A DNA stretch of 64,000 nucleotides from a virus. The notes beneath the pieces are model-generated. The model was not told where the DNA came from. It searched no databases and saw only the letters and a list, made by a program, of their open reading frames with translations. The translations under genes were made by a program, and so were the position numbers. Of this stretch, positions 34,964 to 43,734 are shown one piece after another. How positions within the stretch are numbered: position 1 is the stretch's first letter; every line of letters starts with the position of its first letter. The DNA lies in IMG/VR virus record IMGVR_UViG_3300031918_000005, positions 103,486 to 167,485 of that record, one strand, 5' to 3'.

Positions 34964-36766
34964 TTAATATACTATACCTCCAGCACATTGAGAATCGGTG
35001 GCATTAACATATAGATTGTCTTTAACATTTTTATCTTGGAATTCTACCGAAGCACCATTTGAATTTGTTTTTAATTTATCATCATCACCAATAATTTCTT
35101 CCAACATTCCTGAAAGCGGTAAATATGTTCTTCCTTGACCCGAATTCATTATTGCTTGTATATCGGAACTATCCATTTTTCTAGCTCTTTTTAAGCTAAC
35201 TTCTAAAGTCCATTGAGTTGGAAAATCATCAAATCCTAAATCATCTCCTGGAGTTATAGTAAAATCTTCACAAATTAAATTACCTATAGTATAAATTGGG
35301 TTGTAAGGATTACCAACAACCAAATGATATTCACCAACTGGAACACCTGATACCAATGAGTGAATGGCAACAATATTTGGTCTTGATTTTCTTGTTGCTA
35401 CATCAAGCATTTTTGTACCACTCATTTTAGCACCACCAAGTAAATCACTAAACAATGTTTGCCAATTTCCTGACATCATATTTTTCCAAAGTCCTGACAA
35501 CGCATCACCAGCCTTACCCATAGTAGAACCTACACTATCAGCCATAGATTTGAAAAACCCACCATAATCACCTGAATATAATTTGTGATAATCACCTAAA
35601 AATCCGTATTGCTCCATGTGTCTTGGTAAGAATCTGTTAGCTCCACCCCACCATTTTGCATGATAAAAAGTTAAAGCAAGCATATTGCTGATTAAATCCA
35701 ACATGGCCAATTTTGGATTTATGTTTTTATATGATTTTAATTCATATTCAAATTTTAATTTGAAAGCTAAATCAGCACCAATACCAGTATCTCTTGTCAT
35801 TGTGTCTTTGATTACATTAATCGGTCCAAGAACTTTATGAATATATGATACATCCCTCGATGCTTTTATTGCATCGATTTGAGAACTGTGTTCACCTGAT
35901 ATATCTGAATATTGATTTGTTCCAGTTAGTGCTGTAGCTTGTGATGCGTATGTCATACCACTACCAACAGCACTCTGTAAATTTATTCCAGCCAACCTAT
36001 TACCAAGTGAAACATTTGGAACAAATCCACTTATAAATCCCTTTTGTTGCTCAAGAGTTGGTATATTTGCTTGAGCTTCATCCCAAATTTGTGCAGATAC
36101 ATTTTTCCATCCAATCTTACCTGTTATTGAAAATAATGATGACAATGTGTTACCAGTTGGATCACCGAAGTAAGTTATTGCCTGTGCAACTGGTTTTATA
36201 TCGGTTCTATTTGAATTTGTAAATTGTAAATTGTCATATACTGGATATGCAAATCGCCTTAAAGTTAAAAGTCGGTTTAAAGGGATCTTTTTATAATACT
36301 TTGCATAAAGGAAATCATTTGCATAATATGGCATTGCGGACATCTTATCAGGTGCAAAATCTGTCAATAAATTGCCGATTGTTAATTCTGGTTTATCTTT
36401 TTTATGTGAAAAAACACCATCTTCATCTTTTTTATCATAGAAATCATTTATACTATTACAAAATGAGTGAGTGAATAAAATATAATTATTAAACAGCGAA
36501 TTAACACCATTTATACTCTGACCAGCAGTATAATTTTTATCAGCTTTTCCTTGATGTGTATACATTCTCATACCATTACCACTCATCAAAGATGTTTTTG
36601 GTTTATTAACAGGGTCGGATTTAGGCTTGCTTGTACCTTTGAAAGAACCGTTTGTATAAGATTGCTTTTCAGGTATATTGTTTTTTATAGAACCAGCACC
36701 TGAAACATCTTTCAATGATTCATTTGGAGTTACCAATTTTTCTAAAGATTGAGATGCCTCTGTCAT
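34964..36766 (-). CDS. Large tail/baseplate structural protein
   Basis: 600 residues. The N-terminal 60 residues are low-complexity (KSYTNGSFKGTSKPKSDPVNK-like). The middle holds helices with KYYKKIPLNRLLTLRRFAYP. The C-terminal 150 residues carry GVPVGEYHLVVGNPYNPIYTIGNL, DDLGFDDFPTQWTLEVSLKRARKMD and IQAIMNSGQGRTYLPL. That last block (GNP-x-N-P-I...DDFP...LKRAR-x-x-D...I-Q-x-x-x-N-x-G-x-G-R-x-Y) recurs in tail or baseplate proteins of large myophages, in my experience. It is transcribed with the gp6-like gene and preceded by a late-type motif. Confidence 0.5.
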   Translation of the reverse strand: MTEASQSLEKLVTPNESLKDVSGAGSIKNNIPEKQSYTNGSFKGTSKPKSDPVNKPKTSLMSGNGMRMYTHQGKADKNYTAGQSINGVNSLFNNYILFTHSFCNSINDFYDKKDEDGVFSHKKDKPELTIGNLLTDFAPDKMSAMPYYANDFLYAKYYKKIPLNRLLTLRRFAYPVYDNLQFTNSNRTDIKPVAQAITYFGDPTGNTLSSLFSITGKIGWKNVSAQIWDEAQANIPTLEQQKGFISGFVPNVSLGNRLAGINLQSAVGSGMTYASQATALTGTNQYSDISGEHSSQIDAIKASRDVSYIHKVLGPINVIKDTMTRDTGIGADLAFKLKFEYELKSYKNINPKLAMLDLISNMLALTFYHAKWWGGANRFLPRHMEQYGFLGDYHKLYSGDYGGFFKSMADSVGSTMGKAGDALSGLWKNMMSGNWQTLFSDLLGGAKMSGTKMLDVATRKSRPNIVAIHSLVSGVPVGEYHLVVGNPYNPIYTIGNLICEDFTITPGDDLGFDDFPTQWTLEVSLKRARKMDSSDIQAIMNSGQGRTYLPLSGMLEEIIGDDDKLKTNSNGASVEFQDKNVKDNLYVNATDSQCAGGIVY

Positions 36767-36771
36767 ATTAT

Positions 36772-36784
36772 TTTTAATTATTTA
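36772..36784 (-). promoter_or_regulatory. Candidate late promoter motif (TAAATAATTAAAA)
   Basis: 5 nt before the ATG at 36766 on the minus strand, heading the baseplate gene cluster 36766-33032. Confidence 0.5.
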
Positions 36785-36862
36785 CAAAAAAAGTTTTACT
36801 GTCATTATGTGACAAATATGACCGATTTGTTGTATAAATTAATAAACTTTATATAAATTAAT

Positions 36863-37123
36863 ATGGAACTTAAAGATTCTCTTGAAAAACAAGATGAAAG
36901 AGCCGAAAATGAAGAAAAACTAAATCATTTAACAGCCTTAACATTTGTTTATAGAACTATCGGAATGTCGGTTGATGTAAAAGATGCATTATTGATTGAA
37001 AAATTTACTGATTTCGTTAAAGATAAAACAATGACTGATATCAAATTGTCTGATATTGATGAAATAATAAAAGAATCAAACAAAGATTTTGAAGCTATCA
37101 TAGCGAAATCAACACTTGTATAA
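36863..37123 (+). CDS. Hypothetical small helical protein
   Basis: 86 residues starting MELKDSLEKQDERAENEEKL. It is all helix with charged residues, and ends DEIIKESNKDFEAIIAKSTLV. It is divergent from the baseplate cluster and lies 3 bp upstream of the adenosine-deaminase-like gene, with which it is probably cotranslated. Not recognised. Confidence 0.5.
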   Translation: MELKDSLEKQDERAENEEKLNHLTALTFVYRTIGMSVDVKDALLIEKFTDFVKDKTMTDIKLSDIDEIIKESNKDFEAIIAKSTLV

Positions 37124-37126
37124 ACT

Positions 37127-38158
37127 ATGTTTGCAGAACTTCATACTCATTTAGGTGGTGCTACATCACCTCAAACTTTATTTTCAATAGCTTACGATAG
37201 AGGTTTTAATATAAAAAGGTTTTCCAATTATGAAAATTTTTCAAACTTAATTCGTAATGGTATTGATAGTCGAGCAATTAGAAGAGGTAATGAATTTACT
37301 GAATATCTTGATAGATATAAGATGATTCAGGAAATATGTTCTTATCCACAGTCAATACAAGAATCTGTTTATAAAGTACTTGAAGACTTATACATAAATC
37401 ATAATTACAGACTTGTTGAATTGAAATTCAATCCAGCATTGAGAAATCAAAAAGGATTATATGACCTTGATTCTATAATATTGTCCGCATGTAATGGTAT
37501 TCAAAAAGCCAAAAATATATTCAAAGATTTGGAATGTGGTATAATAATTGAATCAGACCAATCATTCCCACTTAAGCTTACTCAAATTATTTTTGAGAAA
37601 GCTGTTAAATTTAAGAATTTTGGTGTAATTGGTGTCGATATTTCAGGATTTTATGGTGATTATTCACATAATCTCTATGGTGGTTTTTATAAGGAAGTAT
37701 TCAAATATGTTAAAGATAACGGATTAAAGATAACTTTACATCTTGGTGAAACACTTGTTGACGTGCCGAAGGAATCAGAAAGAAAATCACTTGAAGATTT
37801 TAAATCTATAATTGAACAAGTTGATAGAATAGGTCATGGTGTTCAGTTTTTATTATATTCTAAATTTGCCACTGATTTAATAAGAGCGTTAAAAATTCCA
37901 ATAGAATTTTGCCCAAATTCAAATTTAAAAACAAAGGTTATAAATCAGGAAGAAATAGAAACTGTTGTTACAAAAGCACATTATAACGATATTGATATAG
38001 TTTTGTGTACCGATGGTCATGTTTTCAATGGAAATTTTGAAGACAATCTCAAGACAATACAACACTGTGTGAAGGATAAAGACATTTTTGAAGTATTCAA
38101 AAATTCGGTATCAAATTTTGATAGAACTAAAAAACATTCATTCATTAATATTTTATAG
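37127..38158 (+). CDS. Adenosine deaminase-family protein
   Basis: 343 residues, the usual ADA length. Metal and catalytic motifs are present: ELHTHLGGA (H6, H8), ITLHLGE (ADA H-A-G-E, with catalytic Glu and metal His), RIGHGV, EFCPNSNLKT, and VLCTDGHVF for the usual TDDP-x-V-F. The first Asp of that last motif (metal and water) is kept, while the second (ADA Asp296, which holds purine N7) is Gly. The family hydrolyses the 6-amino group of adenosine or related nucleosides or nucleotides. The change points to an altered substrate. It sits directly before a guanylate-kinase-like gene (1 bp gap), which suggests a shared role in the purine pool. Confidence 0.85.
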   Translation: MFAELHTHLGGATSPQTLFSIAYDRGFNIKRFSNYENFSNLIRNGIDSRAIRRGNEFTEYLDRYKMIQEICSYPQSIQESVYKVLEDLYINHNYRLVELKFNPALRNQKGLYDLDSIILSACNGIQKAKNIFKDLECGIIIESDQSFPLKLTQIIFEKAVKFKNFGVIGVDISGFYGDYSHNLYGGFYKEVFKYVKDNGLKITLHLGETLVDVPKESERKSLEDFKSIIEQVDRIGHGVQFLLYSKFATDLIRALKIPIEFCPNSNLKTKVINQEEIETVVTKAHYNDIDIVLCTDGHVFNGNFEDNLKTIQHCVKDKDIFEVFKNSVSNFDRTKKHSFINIL

Positions 38159-38159
38159 C

Positions 38160-38648
38160 ATGTTTGGTAAAAAAATTATATTGGTAGGTGCTGGAGCATC
38201 AGGAAAAGATTATTTCAGACAGAACTTCCAAAAACATTTAGGATTGAAATTTAGTTTATCATGTACCACAAGAGAACCAAGAGAAGGTGAAATTGATGGT
38301 AAGGACTATAAATTTATACCAAAAGAAATGTTTGAAAGCTTTATTAAATTTGGTAATATGCTTCAATATGCTGAATTTAATGGAGAATTTTATGGTACTA
38401 CAAAAGATGACTTCAACGAATGTGATTTATTCATAATGTCACCTGATGGCATTGCACAAATGTCACCTGAAGATAGAAAACTTTGTTCTGTCGTGTTTAT
38501 ATTTGCTGATGCTGCTGTAACATATGACAGATTTTTACAAAGAGGATTCAGTGAATTACAAATCGGTCAAAGACTTGTTGCTGATGAAAAATTGTTTAGT
38601 GGATTTAACAACTATGACTATATAATTGTTAATAACTTTAAAGGTTAG
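38160..38648 (+). CDS. gmk: Guanylate kinase-like protein
   Basis: 162 residues from the ATG at 38160, one base after the ADA-like stop. The P-loop region is LVGAGASGKDYF, with Asp17 where kinases have Ser or Thr. The GMP-binding segment is SCTTREPREGEIDGKDYKF (Gmk STTTRPPRPGEVDGVDYHF), followed by YAEFNGEFYGTTKDDF (YAEVFGNYYGTS). The lid region is short and the protein is about 45 residues shorter than bacterial Gmk. Guanylate kinase is also the enzyme that phosphorylates dZMP in 2-aminoadenine phages. The odd P-loop residue leaves catalytic competence uncertain. Confidence 0.78.
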   Translation: MFGKKIILVGAGASGKDYFRQNFQKHLGLKFSLSCTTREPREGEIDGKDYKFIPKEMFESFIKFGNMLQYAEFNGEFYGTTKDDFNECDLFIMSPDGIAQMSPEDRKLCSVVFIFADAAVTYDRFLQRGFSELQIGQRLVADEKLFSGFNNYDYIIVNNFKG

Positions 38649-39174
38649 TATCAGTATTTTCACCTTTTGGAAAATCGCCTTTGGAAAGTTGTGTTGTTAT
38701 ATTTGACAGGAATTTGTCACCTGAATCATTATAACCAGTTCTGTATTGTGAAAATTTTTTCCCAGCCAAATAAAGATTTGAAATATAATCATCATCGATT
38801 ATAAACAATCTCCAACCTGAATCTTTGGCATAACCAGTTATTTTATTAGAAGTTGATTTTTGAGAAACAGACCTATGTCTTGATATTTTATTGGTAACAG
38901 TTGAATCTTTTGATGTGTCTGCAACAACATACATTCTTAAGTATGTTATATTTTTCCCTTTTTTATTTGTTCTAGAACCCAAAACGTAAGGCTCACCGAA
39001 CCTTGGACCGCTTGTGTTGTCACCAGTTTTATCAGTATAATAGAAGCTTATATATTGGCGTGATTTTATAGCTGATATAAGGTTGTTAATTTTTACAGAA
39101 CCTATACCCTCAAATATTGGTAATATTTTCTTCTTAACATCATCTACATTCTCAAATAATTTTAATGGCTTCAT
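38638..39174 (-). CDS. WYL-like domain protein
   Basis: 178 residues from the ATG at 39174. The pattern INNLISAIKSRQYISFYYTD, GPRFGEPYVLGSRTNKKGK, TYLRMYVVAD and GWRLFIIDDDYISNLYL follows the WYL-domain layout ('I-x-x-A-I-x-x-x-x-x-I-x-x-x-Y ... R-x-x-x-P-Y-x-L-G ... L-R-x-Y ... W-R-L-F-x-x-D-x-I'). WYL domains bind nucleic acid or nucleotide ligands and occur in regulators, but no helix-turn-helix is attached here. It is convergent with the guanylate-kinase-like gene (11-bp overlap). Confidence 0.5.
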   Translation of the reverse strand: MKPLKLFENVDDVKKKILPIFEGIGSVKINNLISAIKSRQYISFYYTDKTGDNTSGPRFGEPYVLGSRTNKKGKNITYLRMYVVADTSKDSTVTNKISRHRSVSQKSTSNKITGYAKDSGWRLFIIDDDYISNLYLAGKKFSQYRTGYNDSGDKFLSNITTQLSKGDFPKGENTDTNL

Positions 39175-39178
39175 CAAA

Positions 39179-39192
39179 TTTTATTTTATTTA
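39179..39192 (-). promoter_or_regulatory. Candidate late promoter motif (TAAATAAAATAAAA)
   Basis: 4 nt before the ATG at 39174 on the minus strand. A matching plus-strand copy lies at 39215, so this short gap carries divergent copies. Confidence 0.45.
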
Positions 39193-39214
39193 AAGATTGT
39201 GTGCTTTTATGTTT

Positions 39215-39227
39215 TAAATAAAATAAA
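39215..39227 (+). promoter_or_regulatory. Candidate late promoter motif (TAAATAAAATAAA)
   Basis: 9 nt before the ATG at 39237. It heads the three-gene structural unit 39237-42892. Confidence 0.45.
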
Positions 39228-39236
39228 TTGATAACG

Positions 39237-40895
39237 ATGGATTTAACAAAAATTGGTTCAACATATTCTAATGCTAAATCAGGGAATTTGGTATCATCAC
39301 TTACAGATAAAAACGCTGGTAAAGATGCTATATTTGAATATGTGGAAAAAAAGAAATCCGAAAACAGCCAATTTCTTGATAAATTAAGTACTAGATTTTA
39401 TAATCCACAATCAAATTATAAGGTAAATTCTCCAAGTTCTGACTGGATAGACACTGACGATGAATATGTATTGAAATATGTTGATGACCCAACATTGCTT
39501 GGTTTCAGATTAATAATAAGTTCTCATAGCCCACTTTTCAATACAAATATTTCTCAAACAGATGAAGAACAAGAGGAATCTGCATTCAATTATCTATTAT
39601 CAATAAACCAAATTGATAGAGCTAAAAAACTCCTTAATTTCATAGAATCTTTCAAACTCCTTATTGATGAATATCCTTATTATATGTCAGAAATGTCAGG
39701 TCTTGGCGATATTTATAAAATTGAATCAAAGAAATCATATTATGAAAGAAAATTAAAGATTAAGACAATTGAATCTATTGATATGTTTATTTCGGCAATG
39801 ATGCATGATTACATCAATGCTGTTTATGATTTTAATGAACTCAAATGGGTAGTTCCTATAAATTTGTTATTCTTTGATATAATAATTTATATATCTGAAG
39901 TTAGAAAATTCAAATCTGTTAGTACTGCAATAGAAGAAACTTTAATTGCTAATTCAAAGAGTGAAAAAATTGTTGATAAAGATAATATGTTTTTACTCAA
40001 CAAATATATAGGTGCTTATGCCTTGAGATTTAATGAATGTGAATTCACTTCTGAAGGTATGAACGGTTATCTATCAACAATTAGCCATACAGCACCTAAG
40101 CCAATTGAAAATGAGATTAATATGAAACTTGGAAAGATGTCATTCCATTTGACAAATCTACACCCATTTTCTCATATTCAACAATATTATGATGAAATTT
40201 ATCCACATATAAATCCAATAAATTCTGTTACAGAATCCGATTTATCTAGATTTGGTAATGAAAAGATTGAAAAATCTGATAAAACATTGTTCCAAATGGC
40301 TGGCGATGCTATTAAAAAAGAAGCAAAATCTGCTGCAGATGGTATTGTGAAGCAGATTGACACAAAAATAGGTAATACTATATCACTTGCTGAAGATAAA
40401 CTTCAAACACTTGGTAAAGAACTTGTTTCTGAATACTCTCCAGCTAATATATCAAATAGGCTTATTGGCGATGAACTTAGTAAGGTTTCTAAAAAAGTAA
40501 ATGATGGTTTGAACTCACTTATTAATGATTTGGAAGATAAGACAACGAATAAAACTGGAAATTTAATAAAAAGTTCTGATTCAGAACATTTGGCATCACT
40601 TATAATAAATCAAGATGGTATTCAATCTTCACAATCTGTAATTACTGGTAATGGGGAATATATTATAAATAGAGAGAAAGGTACTTCCGAGCCTCTTCCT
40701 GACATTCAAAAAATAAACAAGGATTTACAAGCCCAATATAAAATAGAATTAAAGGAAAAGGATAGAAATACTAAAGATGAGAGTTCTACCGATATAAACA
40801 AACGAATACTCGATCTAATACTCGATGGAACTAGTGCTGATAAATTATTGAGAGAAACCTTGTTTTTGAGAGATATAAATCAAAAAATAAATTAA
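39237..40895 (+). CDS. Probable virion structural protein
   Basis: 552 residues from the ATG at 39237 (an in-frame TTG at 39228 is the alternative). Residues about 1-330 are mixed helix and strand (DEYVLKYVDDPTLLGFRLIISSHSPLF, INQIDRAKKLLNFIESFKLLIDEYPYYMSEMSGL). The C-terminal 200 residues are helical and coiled (AGDAIKKEAKSAADGIVKQIDTKIGN). 'DDPTLLGF' and a following 'Y-Y-M-S-x-x-x-G-L' occur in other large-phage structural proteins as I remember them. It is the first gene of a late-type unit. The precise role is unknown. Confidence 0.45.
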   Translation: MDLTKIGSTYSNAKSGNLVSSLTDKNAGKDAIFEYVEKKKSENSQFLDKLSTRFYNPQSNYKVNSPSSDWIDTDDEYVLKYVDDPTLLGFRLIISSHSPLFNTNISQTDEEQEESAFNYLLSINQIDRAKKLLNFIESFKLLIDEYPYYMSEMSGLGDIYKIESKKSYYERKLKIKTIESIDMFISAMMHDYINAVYDFNELKWVVPINLLFFDIIIYISEVRKFKSVSTAIEETLIANSKSEKIVDKDNMFLLNKYIGAYALRFNECEFTSEGMNGYLSTISHTAPKPIENEINMKLGKMSFHLTNLHPFSHIQQYYDEIYPHINPINSVTESDLSRFGNEKIEKSDKTLFQMAGDAIKKEAKSAADGIVKQIDTKIGNTISLAEDKLQTLGKELVSEYSPANISNRLIGDELSKVSKKVNDGLNSLINDLEDKTTNKTGNLIKSSDSEHLASLIINQDGIQSSQSVITGNGEYIINREKGTSEPLPDIQKINKDLQAQYKIELKEKDRNTKDESSTDINKRILDLILDGTSADKLLRETLFLRDINQKIN

Positions 40896-40896
40896 T

Positions 40897-41148
40897 ATGA
40901 ATATAGATTATTCAATATATAAATCACTTAAGCATAGGAAAGACAATATAAAGAATCTTGGATATGATTACAGAGGAAAGATTGTTAATAATTCTGTATC
41001 AAATTTAATCAGAAACAGCAATAATCAGGTTTTGAAAGATTTACTCATTCTTTTTGAAAGATGTATAGGTTTTATGATACTTGGAGTAAAAACCATAAAA
41101 TCAAGAAATAATATATGTGTTGATAAAGATACAGACCTTATAAATTAA
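40897..41148 (+). CDS. Hypothetical small basic protein
   Basis: 83 residues starting MNIDYSIYKSLKHRKDNIKN. It is basic, with a hydrophobic helix LLILFERCIGFMILGVKTI near residues 47-65. It is packed one base after the preceding structural gene and one base before the next, so it is cotranslated with virion proteins. Not recognised. Confidence 0.5.
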   Translation: MNIDYSIYKSLKHRKDNIKNLGYDYRGKIVNNSVSNLIRNSNNQVLKDLLILFERCIGFMILGVKTIKSRNNICVDKDTDLIN

Positions 41149-41149
41149 T

Positions 41150-42892
41150 ATGGATAAAGAAATTGTTAAGTCAATATTACCTGATGATTTATATCAAGAA
41201 TTTACAGCACTTGAAAATAAACAACCAGCAGAGCTTGATACTTGTAAAATTCCTAACAGAAACATTTCAATATCACCACTTTCAGGTTGTGTACCTATTG
41301 TACCAAATTTCGACTCATCAAAAGAGGTTAAAAAAATAGCAAATTTAGTTGAATCAATTTTATCGGGTCTGATGAAATCTGATGAGCAGAATAAATCATT
41401 GTATAATGATAAAAAAAACAATTGTTTTGATATAATAGATTTAGCAGTTAAAAAAATTTCTACATCAACTATAGAAAAAGCAAATAAAAATCAATTTGTT
41501 CCACTTCAGCAAATTTTAAAAAATCTTGCTGAAGTGGTTGTATATAATACAATACTTGAACAAATAAGTTACAAATATTCGGGGCAAGAAAAACTGTACT
41601 TGAAATTTGATAATTCATTTACTTTAGAGCTTAATGATAATGGATATTATAAACATATATCAAAATTACCACATTACCATTTATCAAATGGTATAAGAAA
41701 TTTTGATATTCATAATGCGTTTGATGATTTAATAAAATCGGTTGTTGTTAGAAAGGAATATAAATTAAATCAACAAGTTTCACAAATTAATATTATTAAG
41801 TATTATGTAGATGTATTTGAACTTTCTACAACTGATATAGGTGATGGGAATGTTGATTTCAACAAAATATTTTATGACAAAATACTTTTGTTTAAGTTGT
41901 ATGTTGTAAAATTTTTGAATGAACTTTACAATAAGGTACTATCGAATAAAACTAATATAGACAATCTTGCTGTTATGCAAATGTACTCGTTTGGTAGCAA
42001 GGAATCGGAGGTTGGTTATTATAAAAATAATATAATTATGTTTTATGATGGAATTGATAGCATTATAAATTCCTATATAAACGATGATATATCAAATATT
42101 ACAAATTTGAAATTGTATACGCAAATATCAATTGATTCAATATCATATGATTATATTGTTGTATATTTTGAAAAATTAAATTTAATTTTTCAAAAAAATA
42201 TTAGTGATTACTTCCTAACAATAGATATACTTGATTTTGAGCAAATCAAATATGAGACAATTTATGAATTACTTCAAATCCCTTGTACTTCAAATATAGA
42301 ATCTGTATTATCTGAAGAAGTTACAGAAGAACAAACACCTTTTGATGCAACTTTGAAAAGAATATCAAAAAACAAAGACGATTATGATTTTTTAAATTCA
42401 AAATATTGGAAAAGTTGGACTAGAGGATTCAATCTTATATCTTTGATTCCTACACATTGGACTGTGGGCATAATAACTCCTACTGGTACAAAAATAAAAT
42501 TACCAATAATTTATACACATTTATTAACAGTATCTGCTGGTTCAACAGTATTTGTTGTGTGGTTGTCAATAAATGGATTGGCTATTTCACCAGTTATAAT
42601 GACAATTGATAATAATATGAAATCTACTTGGAAAACATTGTTTAGAGGCGGAAATCAGCTTATTGAATCAAGTCAAGGTTCTAAGCCAGTCCCCACTGGA
42701 TTTGAAATTCCTCAATCGGTTGATGGTGCTACAGCAACCATTGATACAAAACCAGATTTAACATCAATTGCTCCTATGTTAGAAGATTCATTCCCATCCA
42801 AAGATAGAATGTCTATATCAAATCCAGCTCACTTAAAATTTTTAAATACAGTATGTAACAGTGCAAAAAATTTCATGGGATTAGTTCCATGA
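41150..42892 (+). CDS. Probable virion structural protein with hydrophobic C-terminal region
   Basis: 580 residues. A long helical and beta region is rich in Asn, Ile and Tyr. At about residues 420-490 there is an unusually hydrophobic stretch (GFNLISLIPTHWTVGIITPTG, LPIIYTHLLTVSAGSTVFVVWLS, INGLAISPVIMTI). This could be membrane-active or a buried hub element. The last 90 residues are Pro/Ser/Thr-rich. It shares a late-type unit with the two genes before it. I cannot assign a T4 counterpart. Confidence 0.45.
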   Translation: MDKEIVKSILPDDLYQEFTALENKQPAELDTCKIPNRNISISPLSGCVPIVPNFDSSKEVKKIANLVESILSGLMKSDEQNKSLYNDKKNNCFDIIDLAVKKISTSTIEKANKNQFVPLQQILKNLAEVVVYNTILEQISYKYSGQEKLYLKFDNSFTLELNDNGYYKHISKLPHYHLSNGIRNFDIHNAFDDLIKSVVVRKEYKLNQQVSQINIIKYYVDVFELSTTDIGDGNVDFNKIFYDKILLFKLYVVKFLNELYNKVLSNKTNIDNLAVMQMYSFGSKESEVGYYKNNIIMFYDGIDSIINSYINDDISNITNLKLYTQISIDSISYDYIVVYFEKLNLIFQKNISDYFLTIDILDFEQIKYETIYELLQIPCTSNIESVLSEEVTEEQTPFDATLKRISKNKDDYDFLNSKYWKSWTRGFNLISLIPTHWTVGIITPTGTKIKLPIIYTHLLTVSAGSTVFVVWLSINGLAISPVIMTIDNNMKSTWKTLFRGGNQLIESSQGSKPVPTGFEIPQSVDGATATIDTKPDLTSIAPMLEDSFPSKDRMSISNPAHLKFLNTVCNSAKNFMGLVP

Positions 42893-42894
42893 TT

Positions 42895-42907
42895 TAAATA
42901 AATAAAA
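42895..42907 (+). promoter_or_regulatory. Candidate late promoter motif (TAAATAAATAAAA)
   Basis: 27 nt before the ATG at 42935. The identical 13-mer lies before the genes at 51767 (minus) and 51841 (plus). Confidence 0.45.
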
Positions 42908-42934
42908 ACCTGAATATTAATTAAAAAATTTATT

Positions 42935-43630
42935 ATGAAACTTAATTCAGTTAAAAATTTTGTTCTATCAAGAACAAAGGTAAGTAATTCATCAGTACAA
43001 GTTGGTGATTTATTTATTACTCCAAATTTCGATTCAAAAATGTCTGATGAGATATTGAAGGATGTAGTTGAATTTGCTAAAAAGAATTTCAGTGATATAC
43101 AAACATTGAATGGTAAATCAATCAGACATTTAAGATATTTGTTTGAAGATGACACAAAAATGACACAATTTTTCATGGGTGCACTAACATTTTCCACAAT
43201 TGATAATTGTAAATTCTCAATTGTTAACAGCAAAATTGGCAATTCAGCAACGCCTTTAATTTCTGTTTCAGACCTTAAAGAAAATGAGCCTGCTAAAGAA
43301 TTCGAAGCAGTTGATGAAGGTGATAATGTGAAAACTGAAACTGAAACTGATGCTGATGCTGAAACTGAAACTGATGCTGAAACTGATGCTGAAAAAGAAG
43401 TGAAAACTGAAGGTGATAATGTGAAAACTGAAGGTGATAATGTGAAAACTGAAGGTGATAATGTGAAAACTGAAACTGAAACTGTTGCTGAAACTGATGC
43501 TGAAAAAGAAGTGAAAACTGAAGGTTATGATGTGAAAACTGAAACTGTTGCTGAAGAAGAAGTTGAAGCCGATAAAAAATCTATAAGCAGAAAGAAAAAT
43601 GCTGACACAATCGGAAGTAAATTGAATTAA
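42935..43630 (+). CDS. Protein with acidic repeat tail
   Basis: 231 residues. Residues 1-105 form an ordinary domain (MKLNSVKNFVLSRTKVSNS, KSIRHLRYLFEDDTKMTQFFMGALTFSTIDN). Residues 118-210 are a repetitive acidic tail built from GDNVKTE and ETDAE/ETVAE units, and the last 20 residues are basic (KKSISRKKNADTIGSKLN). The tail looks unstructured. A late-type motif lies upstream and a strong terminator just downstream, so this is a one-gene transcript that is probably highly expressed. A head-interior or scaffold-like protein is possible but unproven. Confidence 0.5.
   Translation: MKLNSVKNFVLSRTKVSNSSVQVGDLFITPNFDSKMSDEILKDVVEFAKKNFSDIQTLNGKSIRHLRYLFEDDTKMTQFFMGALTFSTIDNCKFSIVNSKIGNSATPLISVSDLKENEPAKEFEAVDEGDNVKTETETDADAETETDAETDAEKEVKTEGDNVKTEGDNVKTEGDNVKTETETVAETDAEKEVKTEGYDVKTETVAEEEVEADKKSISRKKNADTIGSKLN
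43317..43570 (+). repeat. Tandem in-frame repeats (21-bp unit) in acidic tail
   Basis: GAAGGTGATAATGTGAAAAC recurs about four times, three of them in direct tandem, interleaved with GAAACTGATGCT-type units. The repeats keep the reading frame, so unit number can vary by slippage without frameshift. Confidence 0.85.
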
Positions 43631-43650
43631 TCATTAACTCAATTTAAAAT

Positions 43651-43686
43651 AGAAAAAGCCAAGAGAGTGATCTCTTGGCTTTTTCT
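43651..43686 (+). terminator. Terminator before the MazG-like gene
   Basis: A perfect 16-bp stem (AGAAAAAGCCAAGAGA and complement) has the loop GTGA, and TTTTTCT forms the descending arm. The symmetrical A/T ends would allow function in both directions. Confidence 0.85.
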
Positions 43687-43713
43687 ATTGTGATTATTTA
43701 TATTCTATCATCA

Positions 43714-43728
43714 TATAAAAACATAAAA
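43714..43728 (+). promoter_or_regulatory. Candidate early/middle promoter motif (TATAAAAACATAAAA)
   Basis: It ends 6 nt before the ATG of the MazG-like gene and follows the terminator by 27 nt. It is identical over 15 nt to the copy before ligA. Confidence 0.4.
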
Positions 43729-43734
43729 CAATCT

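Noticed and set aside
43675-43734. N-terminal extension of the MazG-like protein from a TTG at 43675
   Set aside because: It would start inside the terminator stem and lies upstream of the motif shared with other metabolic genes; the ATG at 43735 fits the family.
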